A model generated the notes under the pieces. It did not search any database. It saw only the letters and a program-made list of their open reading frames with translations, and had not been told where the DNA came from. Positions 14,099 through 23,493 of a stretch of 64,000 nucleotides of DNA are shown in pieces. Position numbers and translations under genes: made by a program. The stretch comes from Perognathus longimembris pacificus (lineage: Eukaryota; Chordata; Mammalia; Rodentia; Heteromyidae). Position 1 is the first letter of the stretch. The number at the start of each line of letters is the position of its first letter. The stretch lies in the NCBI RefSeq assembly GCF_023159225.1, contig NC_063180.1, positions 9,235,297 to 9,299,296 on the forward strand. Direction: 5' to 3'.

Positions 14099-14334
14099 AA
14101 GCAAACTGTATTTCTTAAAACATACATTAGCATTATCTTGCAGTAAATTCAGATTTATAGATAAAACTGAATCTTGGAGTATATCTGAACATTTTCAACA
14201 TTATATCAAAAAAAAACTTCCACTTGGATATTAAGGTTAAATCACCAGGTACAAACAAGACATGAGGGAGAAAAAAACGAAAAAATATAATTTCTCCAAA
14301 ATCCAACTACTCCACATTTCCAAAAACATCATTA

Positions 14335-14430
14335 AAAAGCAGGGCTAGAAGCATGTCTCAAGTGGTAGAGAGTCAACAGAGCAAGCAAAATGAGTATGAG
14401 GCTCTAAGTTCAAATGCCAGTATATATGCA
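14335..14430 (+). repeat. tRNA-derived SINE fragment, diverged
   Basis: Carries 'gcatgtctcaagtggtagag' (A-box like) and 'ctaagttcaaatgccag' (B-box like). Confidence 0.6.
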
Positions 14431-14530
14431 CACATATATAGTATATACCACACTATTCACAATATTGAAACTACAGAATCATCTTAGGTCTCCATCCACT
14501 GATGAATCAACAAATAAAATGGGTTATATA
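14431..14530 (+). mobile_element. LINE-1 ORF2 fragment, left part of the provirus target
   Basis: Resembles the L1 ORF2 segment '...ccatccactgatgaatcaac' followed by 'aaaatgggttatata'. It resumes as 'cacacaatg' beyond the provirus (from 23095), so the gammaretrovirus interrupted an L1 remnant. Confidence 0.6.
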
Positions 14531-14788
14531 TGAAAGACCCCTACCCAGGTCCCAGATTGATAAAAGTCGGTAAGGCCAGGCAGAAAGCAAAGGGCAAGAA
14601 AGCGTGAGTCAACACCAACACCTGGTCGGGGTTCTGGGAATTCAAGACCATAAAAATAGCCAGTTCCAGGAACCGAAACTAGGCGGTTTCAAGATTGTGC
14701 CAAACAGATAAGTTCAAAATAAGTTTTTCGAGAACCAAGGGTTGCAAAAACAGGAAAACGAAAAGTCATTCAGGCTCACCAACGTGGA

Positions 14789-14902
14789 CCAATCAGAGTC
14801 ATGTAACCCTGTTCCTTGCCTTATTTGGACTGACCAATCCCTATCCCTGTAACCTTGCTGTCAGCTTCTGTAAGCCCGCTTCCGCGACTTCCCCCCATAA
14901 AA
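14789..14902 (+). promoter_or_regulatory. U3 core promoter: CCAAT boxes and TATA-like box
   Basis: CCAAT motifs at 14789-14793 and 14834-14838, and an ATAAAA TATA-like element at 14897-14902, lie about 25-30 bp upstream of the predicted RNA start near 14926. This is the arrangement of RNA polymerase II LTR promoters. The same elements lie 8022 bp downstream in the 3' LTR. Confidence 0.85.
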
Positions 14903-14973
14903 ACCCCTAGGCATCGAGCTCTGGCGCGCCACCTCCCTGCGAGGACTTGGACGCCCGGGTACCCGTAACTCGC

Positions 14974-14979
14974 AATAAA
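14974..14979 (+). terminator. LTR polyadenylation signal AATAAA
   Basis: It lies in R, about 15 nt before the predicted R/U5 border. The active copy for viral RNA would be its equivalent in the 3' LTR at 22996-23001. Confidence 0.88.
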
Positions 14980-15069
14980 CCTCTTGCTGTTGCAGCCCTC
15001 GTGTGTCTCGTTGATCTCTGGGGGTCTCCTCAGATAGAAAGACAGCCCACCGCTTGGGGGTCTTTCATC

Positions 15070-15087
15070 TGGGGGCTCGTCCGGGAT
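15070..15087 (+). promoter_or_regulatory. Primer binding site, tRNA-Pro
   Basis: 'tgggggctcgtccgggat' is the 18-nt complement of the tRNA-Pro 3' end used to prime minus-strand synthesis in many gammaretroviruses. It starts two bases after the LTR and shows no mismatch. Confidence 0.95.
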
Positions 15088-15128
15088 CGGAGACCCCCAC
15101 CCAGGGACCACCGACCCACCGACGGGAG

Positions 15129-15130
15129 GT
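15129..15130 (+). promoter_or_regulatory. Major splice donor
   Basis: GGAG|GTAAGC matches the donor consensus, in the leader downstream of the primer site, at the position used in gammaretroviruses to make env mRNA. The exon would end at 15128. Confidence 0.85.
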
Positions 15131-15310
15131 AAGCTGGCCAGCGATCGCACTTGTCTGTGTCTTTGTTTTGGTGTTCTGCGCTTGCGTTTGCTTTGTTCTT
15201 GTACTAGTTAGCTAACTAGATTTGTATTGGGCGGCTCCGTGGAGGAGTTGACGAACTCATACTCCCGACCGCAGCCCTGGGAGACGTCCCAGTGGTCTTT
15301 GGAGGCCACC

Positions 15311-17086
15311 CTGGCCCATTTGTCCTCCGTAGCCTGGAAAAGAGTCAGTCCCTTTGGGGCTGCCCCGGTGACCGAGGGCTACGTGATTTGTGAGGGAGAC
15401 GAGAGATCCGGACTCTCACGAACACAGTCTCCATTTGAACTTTCCCTTTCGGTTTTCAGCCGAAGCCGCGCCGCGAAAATCTGTTTCATCTTTGTCTCTG
15501 TAGTTTTTGTGTTGTCTGTCCTAGGACTCTGTGTTTTTGAAATAATGGGTCAATCTGTTACCACCCCCTTAAGTTTGACTTTACAGCATTGGTCAGAGGT
15601 TCGGAAGATCGCCAGTAATCTCTCTCTCGAGGTCCACAAGCGACCTTGGATCACGTATTGCTCCTCAGAGTGGCCCACCTTTGACTTAAGTTGGCCCAGA
15701 GATGGGTCCTTTAATTCAATTCTTATTTTACAGGTCAAGGCACGGATCATGATTCCCGGCCCACGCGGGCACCCAGACCAAGTTCCCTATATTCTTACTT
15801 GGGAAGCCTTAATGTCTGACCCCCCTCCATGGGTTAGGCCCTTTGTTTTATTTCCCCCAACACACCCTCTTACACCCTCCGCTCCCCCTTCCCATTCATC
15901 CCTTTTCCCCGCCGTCACCAAGTCTCCCTTAACCGCAGAAGACCCTAAGGCAAAAGCCCCCAAGGTCCTGCCCCCTGGGGACGACCTCCTCCTGGACCTG
16001 ATGACTGAGGACTCTCGGTTACCTCAGCCCCCACCATACCCGGCGGAAACTGGCTCTAGGGAGGACGTGCAGCGGCCCGATCCTTCCCCTATTGCCACTA
16101 GAACTAGGGTAAGGAGGGACGGTAATTTACCCCCTGCGGATTCCACTACCCAGGCTTTTCCCTTAAGAGCAGGGGCTACCGGACAACTTCAGTATTGGCC
16201 TTTTTCCGCCTCAGACTTGTATAACTGGAAGAACAACAATCCTCCTTTCTCAAAAGACCCCGCCATGCTAACTGCCTTGATTGAGTCCATACTTGTTACC
16301 CATCAGCCTACCTGGGATGATTGTCAGCAACTGCTACAGGTTCTCCTGACTACTGAAGAGAGGCAGAGAGTCCTCCTGGAAGCTCGGAAAAATGTTCGCG
16401 GGGCAGATGGGCGGCCGACACAGCTGCCAAATGAGATTAATGCTGCTTTTCCCTTAGAGAGACCAGACTGGGATTTCACCACTGTGGAAGGTAGGAACCA
16501 CCTAATCCTTTATCGCCAGTTGCTTATGGCGGGTCTCCATGGGGCAGCTAGGCGCCCCACAAATTTGGCTCAGGTGAAACAGGTTATTCAGAAATCTGAG
16601 GAAACTCCTTCTGCCTTCTTAGAGAGACTAAAGGAGGCTTATCGAATATACACTCCCTATGATCCTGAGGACCCAGGACAGGCAACTAACGTTTCCATGT
16701 CTTTCATTTGGCAATCTGCTCCGGATATTAGAAAGAAATTAGAAAGACTGGAAAACTTAAGGGAAAGTTCTCTACAGGATCTACTCAAGGAGGCGGAAAA
16801 GATATTTAATAAAAGAGAGACAGTGGAGGAGAGAGATGAGAGGCTAAAAAGAGAGGCAGAGGAACGTGATCGAAGAAAGAGTAGGGACCTTAGTAAACTC
16901 ATGGCCACCTTAGTGACAGGAAAGAGACAGGATAGACAGGAGGGAGAACGAAGGGGAACCCCCCGAGTGGAAAAAGACCAATGTGCCTATTGCAAAGAAA
17001 GAGGGCACTGGGCAAAAGACTGCCCGAAGAACCCCCGGGGTCCTCGGCCTCGACCTAAAACATCTCTCTTGACCCTGGATGATTAG
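15311..17086 (+). CDS. Glyco-Gag, CUG-initiated N-terminally extended Gag
   Basis: The gag frame is open upstream of its ATG as far as a stop at 15209 and contains no ATG. The best start is the CTG at 15311, whose context 'gccaccCTGg' is optimal. It adds 78 residues before the Gag methionine. The extension has a polar part, then a hydrophobic run at residues 56-76 ('[20 protein letters not shown]') that can serve as signal-anchor, as in glycosylated Gag of murine leukaemia viruses. That family protein inserts into membranes with its N-terminus in the cytosol and affects release and counteracts host restriction of virions. The initiation codon is inferred from context and family precedent. Confidence 0.8.
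   Translation: MAHLSSVAWKRVSPFGAAPVTEGYVICEGDERSGLSRTQSPFELSLSVFSRSRAAKICFIFVSVVFVLSVLGLCVFEIMGQSVTTPLSLTLQHWSEVRKIASNLSLEVHKRPWITYCSSEWPTFDLSWPRDGSFNSILILQVKARIMIPGPRGHPDQVPYILTWEALMSDPPPWVRPFVLFPPTHPLTPSAPPSHSSLFPAVTKSPLTAEDPKAKAPKVLPPGDDLLLDLMTEDSRLPQPPPYPAETGSREDVQRPDPSPIATRTRVRRDGNLPPADSTTQAFPLRAGATGQLQYWPFSASDLYNWKNNNPPFSKDPAMLTALIESILVTHQPTWDDCQQLLQVLLTTEERQRVLLEARKNVRGADGRPTQLPNEINAAFPLERPDWDFTTVEGRNHLILYRQLLMAGLHGAARRPTNLAQVKQVIQKSEETPSAFLERLKEAYRIYTPYDPEDPGQATNVSMSFIWQSAPDIRKKLERLENLRESSLQDLLKEAEKIFNKRETVEERDERLKREAEERDRRKSRDLSKLMATLVTGKRQDRQEGERRGTPRVEKDQCAYCKERGHWAKDCPKNPRGPRPRPKTSLLTLDD
15545..17086 (+). CDS. Gag polyprotein (MA-p12-CA-NC)
   Basis: 513 residues, UAG at 17084. 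It is the structural precursor that assembles virions at the plasma membrane. Gly2 after the initiator Met fits N-myristoylation. Matrix covers about 1-125. A PPPY late domain at 162-165 recruits NEDD4-type ligases in the family. Capsid starts near the 'PLRAG' at about 206. The major homology region lies at about 343-367 ('[19 protein letters not shown]'). A charged, helix-forming capsid C-terminus follows, then nucleocapsid with one C-X2-C-X4-H-X4-C zinc knuckle (480-493). Length and order are normal for gammaretroviruses. The frame is intact. Translation should be from unspliced RNA, with the UAG occasionally read through to make Gag-Pol. Confidence 0.96.
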   Translation: MGQSVTTPLSLTLQHWSEVRKIASNLSLEVHKRPWITYCSSEWPTFDLSWPRDGSFNSILILQVKARIMIPGPRGHPDQVPYILTWEALMSDPPPWVRPFVLFPPTHPLTPSAPPSHSSLFPAVTKSPLTAEDPKAKAPKVLPPGDDLLLDLMTEDSRLPQPPPYPAETGSREDVQRPDPSPIATRTRVRRDGNLPPADSTTQAFPLRAGATGQLQYWPFSASDLYNWKNNNPPFSKDPAMLTALIESILVTHQPTWDDCQQLLQVLLTTEERQRVLLEARKNVRGADGRPTQLPNEINAAFPLERPDWDFTTVEGRNHLILYRQLLMAGLHGAARRPTNLAQVKQVIQKSEETPSAFLERLKEAYRIYTPYDPEDPGQATNVSMSFIWQSAPDIRKKLERLENLRESSLQDLLKEAEKIFNKRETVEERDERLKREAEERDRRKSRDLSKLMATLVTGKRQDRQEGERRGTPRVEKDQCAYCKERGHWAKDCPKNPRGPRPRPKTSLLTLDD

Positions 17087-17150
17087 GGAAGTCGGGGTCA
17101 GGAGCCCCCCCCTGAACCCAGGATAACTCTAGATGTAGGGGGGCAACCGG
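17084..17150 (+). promoter_or_regulatory. UAG read-through signal between gag and pol
   Basis: The gag stop TAG is followed by 'ggaagtcgggg' and a C-rich block ('gagcccccccc') that can pair with the G run. This is the layout of the pseudoknot directing about 5 percent read-through in gammaretroviruses. Frame is maintained, so no frameshift is needed. The structure itself was not folded. Confidence 0.85.
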
Positions 17151-20100
17151 TCACCTTCCTAGTTGATACAGGAGCCCAACATTCCGTCCTGAACCGTGAC
17201 CCAGGACCTCTCAGCGACAAGTCGGCATGGGTCCAGGGAGCCACCGGAGGACGGCGATATCGATGGACTACTGATCGAAGAGTCCACTTGGCTACCGGTA
17301 AGGTGACTCATTCTTTTCTTCATGTTCCTGACTGTCCATACCCCCTATTGGGAAGAGATTTGCTCCAGAAATTGAGAGCCCAAATCCATTTTGAGGAGTC
17401 TGGGGTGCGTGTAGCTGGCCCCAAAAATCAACCCCTGCAAGTGTTAACTTTGAGTCTGGAAGAAGAATACAGACTGTATGAAAATAACAAAAGAAAAGAA
17501 CTCTCCCTTAACCTAGAATGGCTAAATGATTACCCCCAAGCATGGGCAGAGACGGGAGGCATGGGATTGGCCAGACGACAAGCTCCACTGGTTATAGCTT
17601 TAAAAGCAAATACCACACCTGTCTCGATTAAACAATACCCAATGTCACAGGAAGCAAGAATAGGAATTAAACCTCACATAAAAAGGCTTCTGGACCAGGG
17701 GATTTTAAAACCTTGCCAGTCCCCATGGAACACCCCCCTGCTCCCTGTCAAAAAGCCTGGGACAGGAGACTATAGACCGGTCCAAGACTTACGAGAAGTT
17801 AACAAGCGGGTAGAAGATATACATCCCACGGTGCCCAACCCGTACAACCTGTTAAGCGGACTGTCACCAGCCTATTGTTGGTATACAGTTTTGGACTTGA
17901 AGGATGCCTTCTTTTGCCTAAGGCTCCACCCAGACAGCCAGCCTATTTTTGCCTTCGAATGGAAAGATCCTGAATTGGGAATTTCAGGGCAATTAACCTG
18001 GACTAGACTCCCCCAGGGGTTTAAAAATAGCCCTACCCTGTTTGATGAGGCCCTACATCGAGACCTGGCAGATTTTCGGGTCCAGCATCCCGCCTTGATG
18101 CTACTCCAGTATGTCGATGATTTGTTGCTAGCCGCGACATCTGAACGGGAATGTAGGGAAGGAACCAGAGACTTACTACATGCCCTCGGGACCCTAGGGT
18201 ATCGAGCCTCCGCTAAAAAGGCCCAGATTTGCCAACAACAGGTGACTTACCTGGGCTATTTAATTAAGAAGGGAGAAAGGTGGCTGACGGATGCAAGAAA
18301 AGAGACAGTCATGAACATACCCGAGCCCCAAAACTCCCGGCAGCTAAGGGAATTTTTGGGAACCGCCGGGTTTTGCAGGCTGTGGATACCAGGCTTTGCC
18401 GAAATGGCCAGCCCCCTGTACCCCCTCACCAAACAGGGTACCATGTTTGCCTGGGGAGAAGAACAACAGAAGGCCTTCCAGAACATTAAAAAGGCTCTCC
18501 TAACAGCCCCAGCCCTAGGACTCCCAGACTTGACTAAGCCCTTCGATTTGTATGTAGCAGAGAGCAAAGGACATGCGAAGGGAGTATTAACTCAAAAATT
18601 GGGGCCTTGGAGGCGGCCGGTGGCCTACCTCTCCAAGAAATTGGACCCAGTGGCCTCAGGATGGCCACCCTGTCTCAGGATGGTGGCTGCCATTGCCGTC
18701 CTGGTTAAGGACGCCAGCAAGTTGACTTTCGGGCAATCCCTGACCATTCTGGCCCCGCACGCAGTGGAGGCACTAATTAGGCAGCCGCCAGATCGCTGGC
18801 TGTCCAATGCCCGAATGACTCATTATCAAACTATGCTCCTGGACACAGATCGGGTCCGGTTTGGGCCCGTCATGACCATCAATCCCGCCACGCTACTTCC
18901 CTCGGCGGATGAGGAAGCAGTTCCCCATGATTGCCTTGAGATTTTAGCAGAAGTGCACGGGACCCGCTCCGACCTGACTGACCAACCGCTCCAGGACGCT
19001 GACTTTACTTGGTATACTGATGGGAGCAGCCTGGTGCTAAATGGGGAACGGAAGGCGGGAGCAGCCGTAACCACCGAGACTGAGGTAATCTGGGCAGAGA
19101 CCCTTCCGCCAGGGACCTCAGCACAAAGGGCAGAGCTGATTGCCCTCACCCAGGCACTCAAAATGGCAAGCGGGAAAAGACTCAATGTATATACAGATAG
19201 CCGGTATGCCTTTGCCACTGCCCACATTCACGGGGAAATATATAGTCGACGAGGGCTTTTGACTTCCGAAGGAAAGGAAGTTAAGAACAAAAGAGAAATT
19301 TTGGCCCTGTTGCACGCATTATTCTTACCCCGTAAGCTCAGCATCATGCACTGCCCGGGACACCAGAAGGGAGACAGTCCTATTGCCCGGGGCAACAGGA
19401 TGGCTGACGAGACAGCTCGAAGGGCAGCTGTGATCTCGGTCCCTCCATATCCAGTCTCCAACAAGGAGGCGCGGACGCAGTGGCTCGAATGGCAGAGTGC
19501 TAGCATTGAACCCGAAGGCCAGACAAAGCCTATAGCAATGTGCCTTCAGTCTAATGCAGGTCAGAAAGGAGCAGACTTAGGACCATTTGTATACCCTAAA
19601 AAAGATGAAGAGCTCCTAACAAACCTAGGGGCCCGAAAAGACGACAAAAGAAAAATATGGATCCTTGACAATAAGACTGTATTGCCCAGGAATTTCGCCC
19701 AGCAAGTAATTGAACAAGTACACCAGCTAACACACTTAAGCCCCAGAAAGATAAAAGCCCTCCTTGATCGAGACGAAAGATTTATTTATTTTTTGGGCAA
19801 GGAAGACATCTTGCAAAGAATATATGACAGGTGTCGTGCATGTGCCATGGTAAATGCTGGGAAGATAAAATCGGGATTAGGAAATGTCCGAATGAGGGGG
19901 CATCGCCCTGGAGTCCATTGGGAAGTTGACTTTACTGAAATCAAACCCGGGCTCTACGGATATCAGTATTTGCTGGTGTTTGTCGATACTTTTTCCGGTT
20001 GGGTGGAAGCCTTCCCCACAAAGCAAGAAACTGCCAAAGTAGTCAGCAAGAAACTACTGGAAGAAATTTTTCCCAGGTATGGCATGCCTAAATTTCTGGG

Positions 20101-20779
20101 GTCGGACAATGGGCCAGCCTTCGTCTCCCAGGTAAACCAGCAGGTGGCCATGTTACTGGGGATTAATTGGAAGTTACATTGCTCATACAGACCCCAAAGT
20201 TCAGGGCAGGTAGAGAGAATGAATAGAACCATTAAGGAGACTTTAACTAAATTAACGCTTGCAGCTGGCTCAAAGGACTGGGTACTCCTACTCCCTCTTG
20301 CCCTTTACCGGGCTCGAAATACCCCTGGACCCCACGGACTTACCCCCTTTGAAATTCTCTACGGGGCACCCCCTCCCTGTGTTAGTTTTTATAGTTCTGA
20401 TGTCTCCACTTTTGCTAACAGCCAAAATCTTCAAGCCCACTTGCAGGCCTTACAGACCGTCCAGAGAGAGGTCTGGGAGCCACTCGCTGCCGCCTATAAG
20501 GAACAGCTGGAGAGACCTGTGGTGCCACATCAGTTCCAGATCGGAGACTCGGTGTGGGTCCGGCGACATCAGACCAAGAACTTGGAACCTCGCTGGAAAG
20601 GCCCCTATACCGTACTCTTGACCACTCCAACCGCCTTAAAGGTAGACGGCATAGCTGCTTGGATTCACGCGTCTCACGTCAAACCTGCTTCTGCTGAAGA
20701 AACGATCCCGGAATGGCGAGTCCAACGCACTCAAAACCCACTAAAGATAAGACTAATCAAGGGGGGGCCTTCCTCATAG
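17087..20779 (+). CDS. Pol: protease, reverse transcriptase/RNase H, integrase
   Basis: 1230 codons after the gag UAG, in the same frame and without interruption. Numbering from the codon after UAG: protease with DTGA at 27-30; reverse transcriptase with LPQGF at 308-312 and catalytic YVDD at 342-345; RNase H with the four acidic positions D645, E683, D704 and D774; integrase with an HHCC zinc module encoded around 19715-19845 and the DD35E triad D948, D1007 and E1043 (35 residues between the last two); and a C-terminal DNA-binding part. All catalytic residues I can identify are present. The product would be made only as Gag-Pol by read-through and cut by its own protease. The 3' end overlaps env by 67 nt in another frame. 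Confidence 0.96.
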   Translation, partial: GSRGQEPPPEPRITLDVGGQPVTFLVDTGAQHSVLNRDPGPLSDKSAWVQGATGGRRYRWTTDRRVHLATGKVTHSFLHVPDCPYPLLGRDLLQKLRAQIHFEESGVRVAGPKNQPLQVLTLSLEEEYRLYENNKRKELSLNLEWLNDYPQAWAETGGMGLARRQAPLVIALKANTTPVSIKQYPMSQEARIGIKPHIKRLLDQGILKPCQSPWNTPLLPVKKPGTGDYRPVQDLREVNKRVEDIHPTVPNPYNLLSGLSPAYCWYTVLDLKDAFFCLRLHPDSQPIFAFEWKDPELGISGQLTWTRLPQGFKNSPTLFDEALHRDLADFRVQHPALMLLQYVDDLLLAATSERECREGTRDLLHALGTLGYRASAKKAQICQQQVTYLGYLIKKGERWLTDARKETVMNIPEPQNSRQLREFLGTAGFCRLWIPGFAEMASPLYPLTKQGTMFAWGEEQQKAFQNIKKALLTAPALGLPDLTKPFDLYVAESKGHAKGVLTQKLGPWRRPVAYLSKKLDPVASGWPPCLRMVAAIAVLVKDASKLTFGQSLTILAPHAVEALIRQPPDRWLSNARMTHYQTMLLDTDRVRFGPVMTINPATLLPSADEEAVPHDCLEILAEVHGTRSDLTDQPLQDADFTWYTDGSSLVLNGERKAGAAVTTETEVIWAETLPPGTSAQRAELIALTQALKMASGKRLNVYTDSRYAFATAHIHGEIYSRRGLLTSEGKEVKNKREILALLHALFLPRKLSIMHCPGHQKGDSPIARGNRMADETARRAAVISVPPYPVSNKEARTQWLEWQSASIEPEGQTKPIAMCLQSNAGQKGADLGPFVYPKKDEELLTNLGARKDDKRKIWILDNKTVLPRNFAQQVIEQVHQLTHLSPRKIKALLDRDERFIYFLGKEDILQRIYDRCRACAMVNAGKIKSGLGNVRMRGHRPGVHWEVDFTEIKPGLYGYQYLLVFVDTFSGWVEAFPTKQETAKVVSKKLLEEIFPRYGMPKFLGSDNGPAFVSQVNQQVAMLLGINWKLHCSYRPQSSGQVERMNRTIKETLTKLTLAAGSKDWVLLLPLALYRARNTPGPHGLTPFEILYGAPPPCVSFYSSDVSTFANSQNLQAHLQALQTVQREVWEPLAAAYKEQLERPVVPHQFQIGDSVWVRRHQTKNLEPRWKGPYTVLLTTPTALKVDGIAAWIHASHVKPASAEETIPEWRVQRTQNPLKIRLIKGGPSS
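20420..20421 (+). promoter_or_regulatory. Candidate env splice acceptor
   Basis: The pyrimidine-rich 'tctccacttttgctaacag' ends in AG about 290 nt upstream of the env ATG, similar to the spacing in relatives. Other AGs nearby are possible. Confidence 0.4.
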
Positions 20780-22518
20780 TCCTCTTTGGAATCATCCCTT
20801 TAGGAGGGACAAGCCCCTACCAAGTCCTTAATGTGACTTGGACTTTAATTAATCTTGACTCAGGGAAGGAGTATGCTCTGGCTCAAGGAAAACATGCCTT
20901 AAATACCTGGTTTCCCCGGTTAACCTTTGACATGTGTGAGGTAGCAGGAGAGGAATGGAAAAGGAAATGGCTGCCTCAATGCGGAGAAAAAGGAGATGTT
21001 TGGTATACATGCCCCGAGGAAGGGCGGGGAGAGGAATGTGGAGGGGCAGGGGATTTCTTTTGCGCCTCCTGGGACTGTGTAACCTCCATGCCCTTGCCCT
21101 TGTGGGCAGGGTGGAAATCAAAGAAAAGAGATCTGGTTAGATTCTTTAAAGGAAGCAGGTCAAACTCCCAAGTTCAAGTAAATTTCACCCCAGAGGGTGA
21201 AAAGGCTTCCGGGTGGGAGAAGGGAAAAACATGGGGCCTCCGAGTATATAACCCACACAAACCTGATCCTGGGGTACTACTGACTCTCCAGCAACGAGTC
21301 CGGCCACTAATGCCACTAATCCCACACTCAGTAGGCCCGAACCGTGTTTTGGTAGAGCAAAAACCCCCTTCTGGACTAATCCCTTCCCCCAGGGCAACCC
21401 CGTACTCTCCCCTAGCTGCACTTGCAAATCCAACTCCCCCTGTCCCAGGAACAGGGGATAGAATAATAAATCTGGTTACGAGTTCCTTTTCAGTCCTTAA
21501 TGCCACTTATCCTAGTAGGACCCAAGAATGCTGGTTATGCTTGGCCCCACAGCCTCCCTTCTACGAGGGAGTAGCCGTAATAGGCAAATACACTGCCTAT
21601 ACCATCCCTCCGCCTCAATGTACTAATCTCCCCCAGCGTGGATTAACTTTGGCTGAAATATCAGGAGAAGGACTCTGCATAGGAAAGATTCCTCCAATTT
21701 ATCAGAGCCTCTGCAATGACTCTCGCTCACCCGAGGCAGGAAACTACTACCTAGTGCCCCCAAATGGAACTCACTGGGCTTGTAACTCTGGATTGACTCC
21801 CTGTGTCTATGCTAATATTTTTAACGCAACTTCAGATTTCTGTGTTACCATTGAACTATGGCCTAAAATCACATACCATAGCCCCGAATATGTATATAGT
21901 CACTTTGAGGGTCAAAACCGCTTCAGGAGAGAGCCTATTTCCATAACTCTAGCCCTGATATTAGGGGGACTCACAGTTGGAGGCATTACTGCCGGGATAG
22001 CCACCGGCTCCACTGCCTTAATAGCTACTGGACAGTTCCACCAACTCCAAGCGGCAATGAACACTGACATCAAGGCCCTGGAGGAATCTGTGACTGCCCT
22101 GGAAAAATCTTTGACATCCCTGTCTGAGGTAGTGTTGCAAAATCGAAGAGGCTTAGATATACTGTTCCTAAAAGAGGGAGGATTGTGCGCGGCCCTTAAG
22201 GAAGAATGCTGTTTTTACGCAGACCACACAGGATTAGTGAGAGATAGTATGGCAAAACTTAGAGAAAGACTAAAGCAAAGACAGCAGCTCTTTGAATCTG
22301 GTCAAGGTTGGTTTGAAGGATGGTTTAATAAGTCCCCTTGGCTCACTACCCTGCTTTCTACCCTAATGGGGCCCCTTATGATTATTTTGCTTATATTGCT
22401 TTTTGGCCCTTGCATCCTTAACAGGCTTGTACAATTTATAAAAGATAGGACGTCTATCACCCACGCCTTGGTTCTCACTCAACAATACCATCAGTTAAGA
22501 CAACGAGAAGAGGAATAA
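20713..22518 (+). CDS. Env glycoprotein precursor (SU-TM)
   Basis: 601 residues starting at an ATG inside the end of pol. A signal peptide with hydrophobic core at about 18-30 is followed by SU to a furin-type site RFRR (403-406). TM then starts with a hydrophobic fusion-peptide region (about 410-440), heptad-rich helices, the conserved immunosuppressive-domain region (about 476-492), CX6CC (492-500), a membrane span (about 550-566) and a short tail containing a YxxL motif. SU has CWLC at 273-276, the isomerase-like partner of CX6CC, and NxS/T sites at N40, N157, N263, N335, N351 and N371. SU is short for the group, about 370 residues. The N-terminal motif, usually SPHQ, reads SPYQ, and the residues after 'CASWDC' are VTSM rather than the common ETTG type. 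Both may change entry function. Receptor use cannot be read from the sequence. Confidence 0.95.
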   Translation: MASPTHSKPTKDKTNQGGAFLIVLFGIIPLGGTSPYQVLNVTWTLINLDSGKEYALAQGKHALNTWFPRLTFDMCEVAGEEWKRKWLPQCGEKGDVWYTCPEEGRGEECGGAGDFFCASWDCVTSMPLPLWAGWKSKKRDLVRFFKGSRSNSQVQVNFTPEGEKASGWEKGKTWGLRVYNPHKPDPGVLLTLQQRVRPLMPLIPHSVGPNRVLVEQKPPSGLIPSPRATPYSPLAALANPTPPVPGTGDRIINLVTSSFSVLNATYPSRTQECWLCLAPQPPFYEGVAVIGKYTAYTIPPPQCTNLPQRGLTLAEISGEGLCIGKIPPIYQSLCNDSRSPEAGNYYLVPPNGTHWACNSGLTPCVYANIFNATSDFCVTIELWPKITYHSPEYVYSHFEGQNRFRREPISITLALILGGLTVGGITAGIATGSTALIATGQFHQLQAAMNTDIKALEESVTALEKSLTSLSEVVLQNRRGLDILFLKEGGLCAALKEECCFYADHTGLVRDSMAKLRERLKQRQQLFESGQGWFEGWFNKSPWLTTLLSTLMGPLMIILLILLFGPCILNRLVQFIKDRTSITHALVLTQQYHQLRQREEE

Positions 22519-22537
22519 AGGATTTTATTCAGTTCAT

Positions 22538-22552
22538 AGAAAAAGGGGGGGA
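22538..22552 (+). promoter_or_regulatory. Polypurine tract
   Basis: A purine-only run (agaaaaa then seven G and A) ends exactly at the 3' LTR and would prime plus-strand DNA synthesis. Confidence 0.92.
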
Positions 22553-23089
22553 TGAAAGACCCCTACCCAGGTCCCAGATTGATAAAAGTCGGTAAGGCCA
22601 GGCAGAAAGCAAAGGGCAAGAAAGCGTGAGTCAACACCAACACCTGGTCGGGGTTCTGGGAATTCAAGACCATAAAAATAGCCAGTTCCAGGAACCGAAA
22701 CTAGGCGGTTTCAAGATTGTGCCAAACAGATAAGTTCAAAATAAGTTTTTCGAGAACCAAGGGTTGCAAAAACAGGAAAACGAAAAGTCATTCAGGCTCA
22801 CCAACGTGGACCAATCAGAGTCATGTAACCCTGTTCCTTGCCTTATTTGGACTGACCAATCCCTATCCCTGTAACCTTGCTGTCAGCTTCTGTAAGCCCG
22901 CTTCCGCGACTTCCCCCCATAAAAACCCCTAGGCATCGAGCTCTGGCGCGCCACCTCCCTGCGAGGACTTGGACGCCCGGGTACCCGTAACTCGCAATAA
23001 ACCTCTTGCTGTTGCAGCCCTCGTGTGTCTCGTTGATCTCTGGGGGTCTCCTCAGATAGAAAGACAGCCCACCGCTTGGGGGTCTTTCA
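22553..23089 (+). repeat. 3' LTR of the gammaretrovirus
   Basis: 537 bp. I see no substitution or indel relative to the 5' LTR on line-by-line reading. Predicted U3 22553-22947, R 22948-23016, U5 23017-23089. Confidence 0.97.
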
Positions 23090-23100
23090 ATATACACACA

Positions 23101-23260
23101 ATGCAAAGCAAAGTCCATGAGAATCTTATCTCCAATTAACCACCAAACAGCCAAAGGTAGAGCTATGACTCAGGTGGTAAAGTGTTAGCTTTGAATGAAA
23201 AGGCTAAGGGATAATACCCAAGCACTGAGTTTAATCCCAAATACATACATTTAAAAAGGA
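23101..23260 (+). repeat. Composite SINE, 3' part
   Basis: 'caaagtccatgagaatctta', 'ccaattaaccaccaaacagc' and 'gctatgactcaggtggtaaag' match the linker and tRNA-like part of the composite SINEs. Confidence 0.65.
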
Positions 23261-23269
23261 AGAAGATGA

Positions 23270-23420
23270 CACTATGTTGGAAATGAACTATACAACTTTG
23301 GGGAGGGGAGAAGGGAGGGCTAAGCAGCAGAAAATATGGTGGGGTAACAGTGTTTAAAAAGAAATGTACTCATTATCTTACTTATGTAATTGTAAATCCT
23401 GTTACCTTTACAATAAGGAT
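23270..23420 (+). mobile_element. LINE-1 3'UTR end fragment
   Basis: 'ggaaatgaactatacaactt', a G/A-rich block, 'gaaatgtactcattatctta' and 'ctgttacctttacaataagg' follow the terminal order of the 9-kb L1 copy. Its tail runs into a (GAAA)n array. Confidence 0.75.
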
Positions 23421-23479
<59 letters not shown>

Positions 23480-23493
23480 GAGAAAGAAAGAAA
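23421..23493 (+). repeat. (GAAA)n microsatellite
   Basis: About 17 tetranucleotide units derived from the L1 poly(A) tail. It encodes a spurious Lys/Glu/Arg-rich frame. Confidence 0.93.

Larger units (their letters stand above)
14531..15067 (+). repeat. 5' LTR of the gammaretrovirus
   Basis: 537 bp, with terminal inverted repeat TGAAAGACCCC ... GGGGTCTTTCA. Suggested layout: U3 14531-14925, R 14926-14994 (starts gcgccacc, ends gttgca), U5 14995-15067. These borders follow the gammaretroviral pattern and are inferred. No tandem enhancer duplication is visible in U3. Confidence 0.97.
14531..23089 (+). mobile_element. Full-length endogenous gammaretrovirus (provirus)
   Basis: Order: 5' LTR, tRNA-Pro primer site, leader with splice donor, gag, in-frame UAG, pro-pol, overlapping env, polypurine tract, 3' LTR. 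Protein motifs (PPPY late domain, one CCHC knuckle, DTGA protease, YVDD reverse transcriptase, DD35E integrase, CWLC and CX6CC in Env) place it with the murine leukaemia/feline leukaemia/gibbon ape leukaemia/porcine ERV type of gammaretroviruses. No stop codon or frameshift interrupts gag, pol or env. The LTRs appear identical, so insertion was recent and the locus may be polymorphic. Flanks are ATATA on both sides. Whether it is expressed or infectious cannot be judged from sequence. Confidence 0.97.

Noticed and set aside
14695..14910. 71-codon frame in the LTR, repeated at 22717-22932
   Set aside because: The duplicate simply reflects the two LTRs. It lies in U3 and overlaps promoter elements. 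It does not resemble a known accessory protein, although U3 frames exist in some other retroviruses.
15227..15310. Upstream start of the gag-frame ORF at 15227
   Set aside because: The codon there is TTG in poor context. The frame has no ATG before Gag, and the CTG at 15311 has a far better context and family precedent.
18256..21506. Minus-strand frames of 60-133 codons inside pol and env
   Set aside because: Shadows of strongly coding + strand frames, with no family features of their own.
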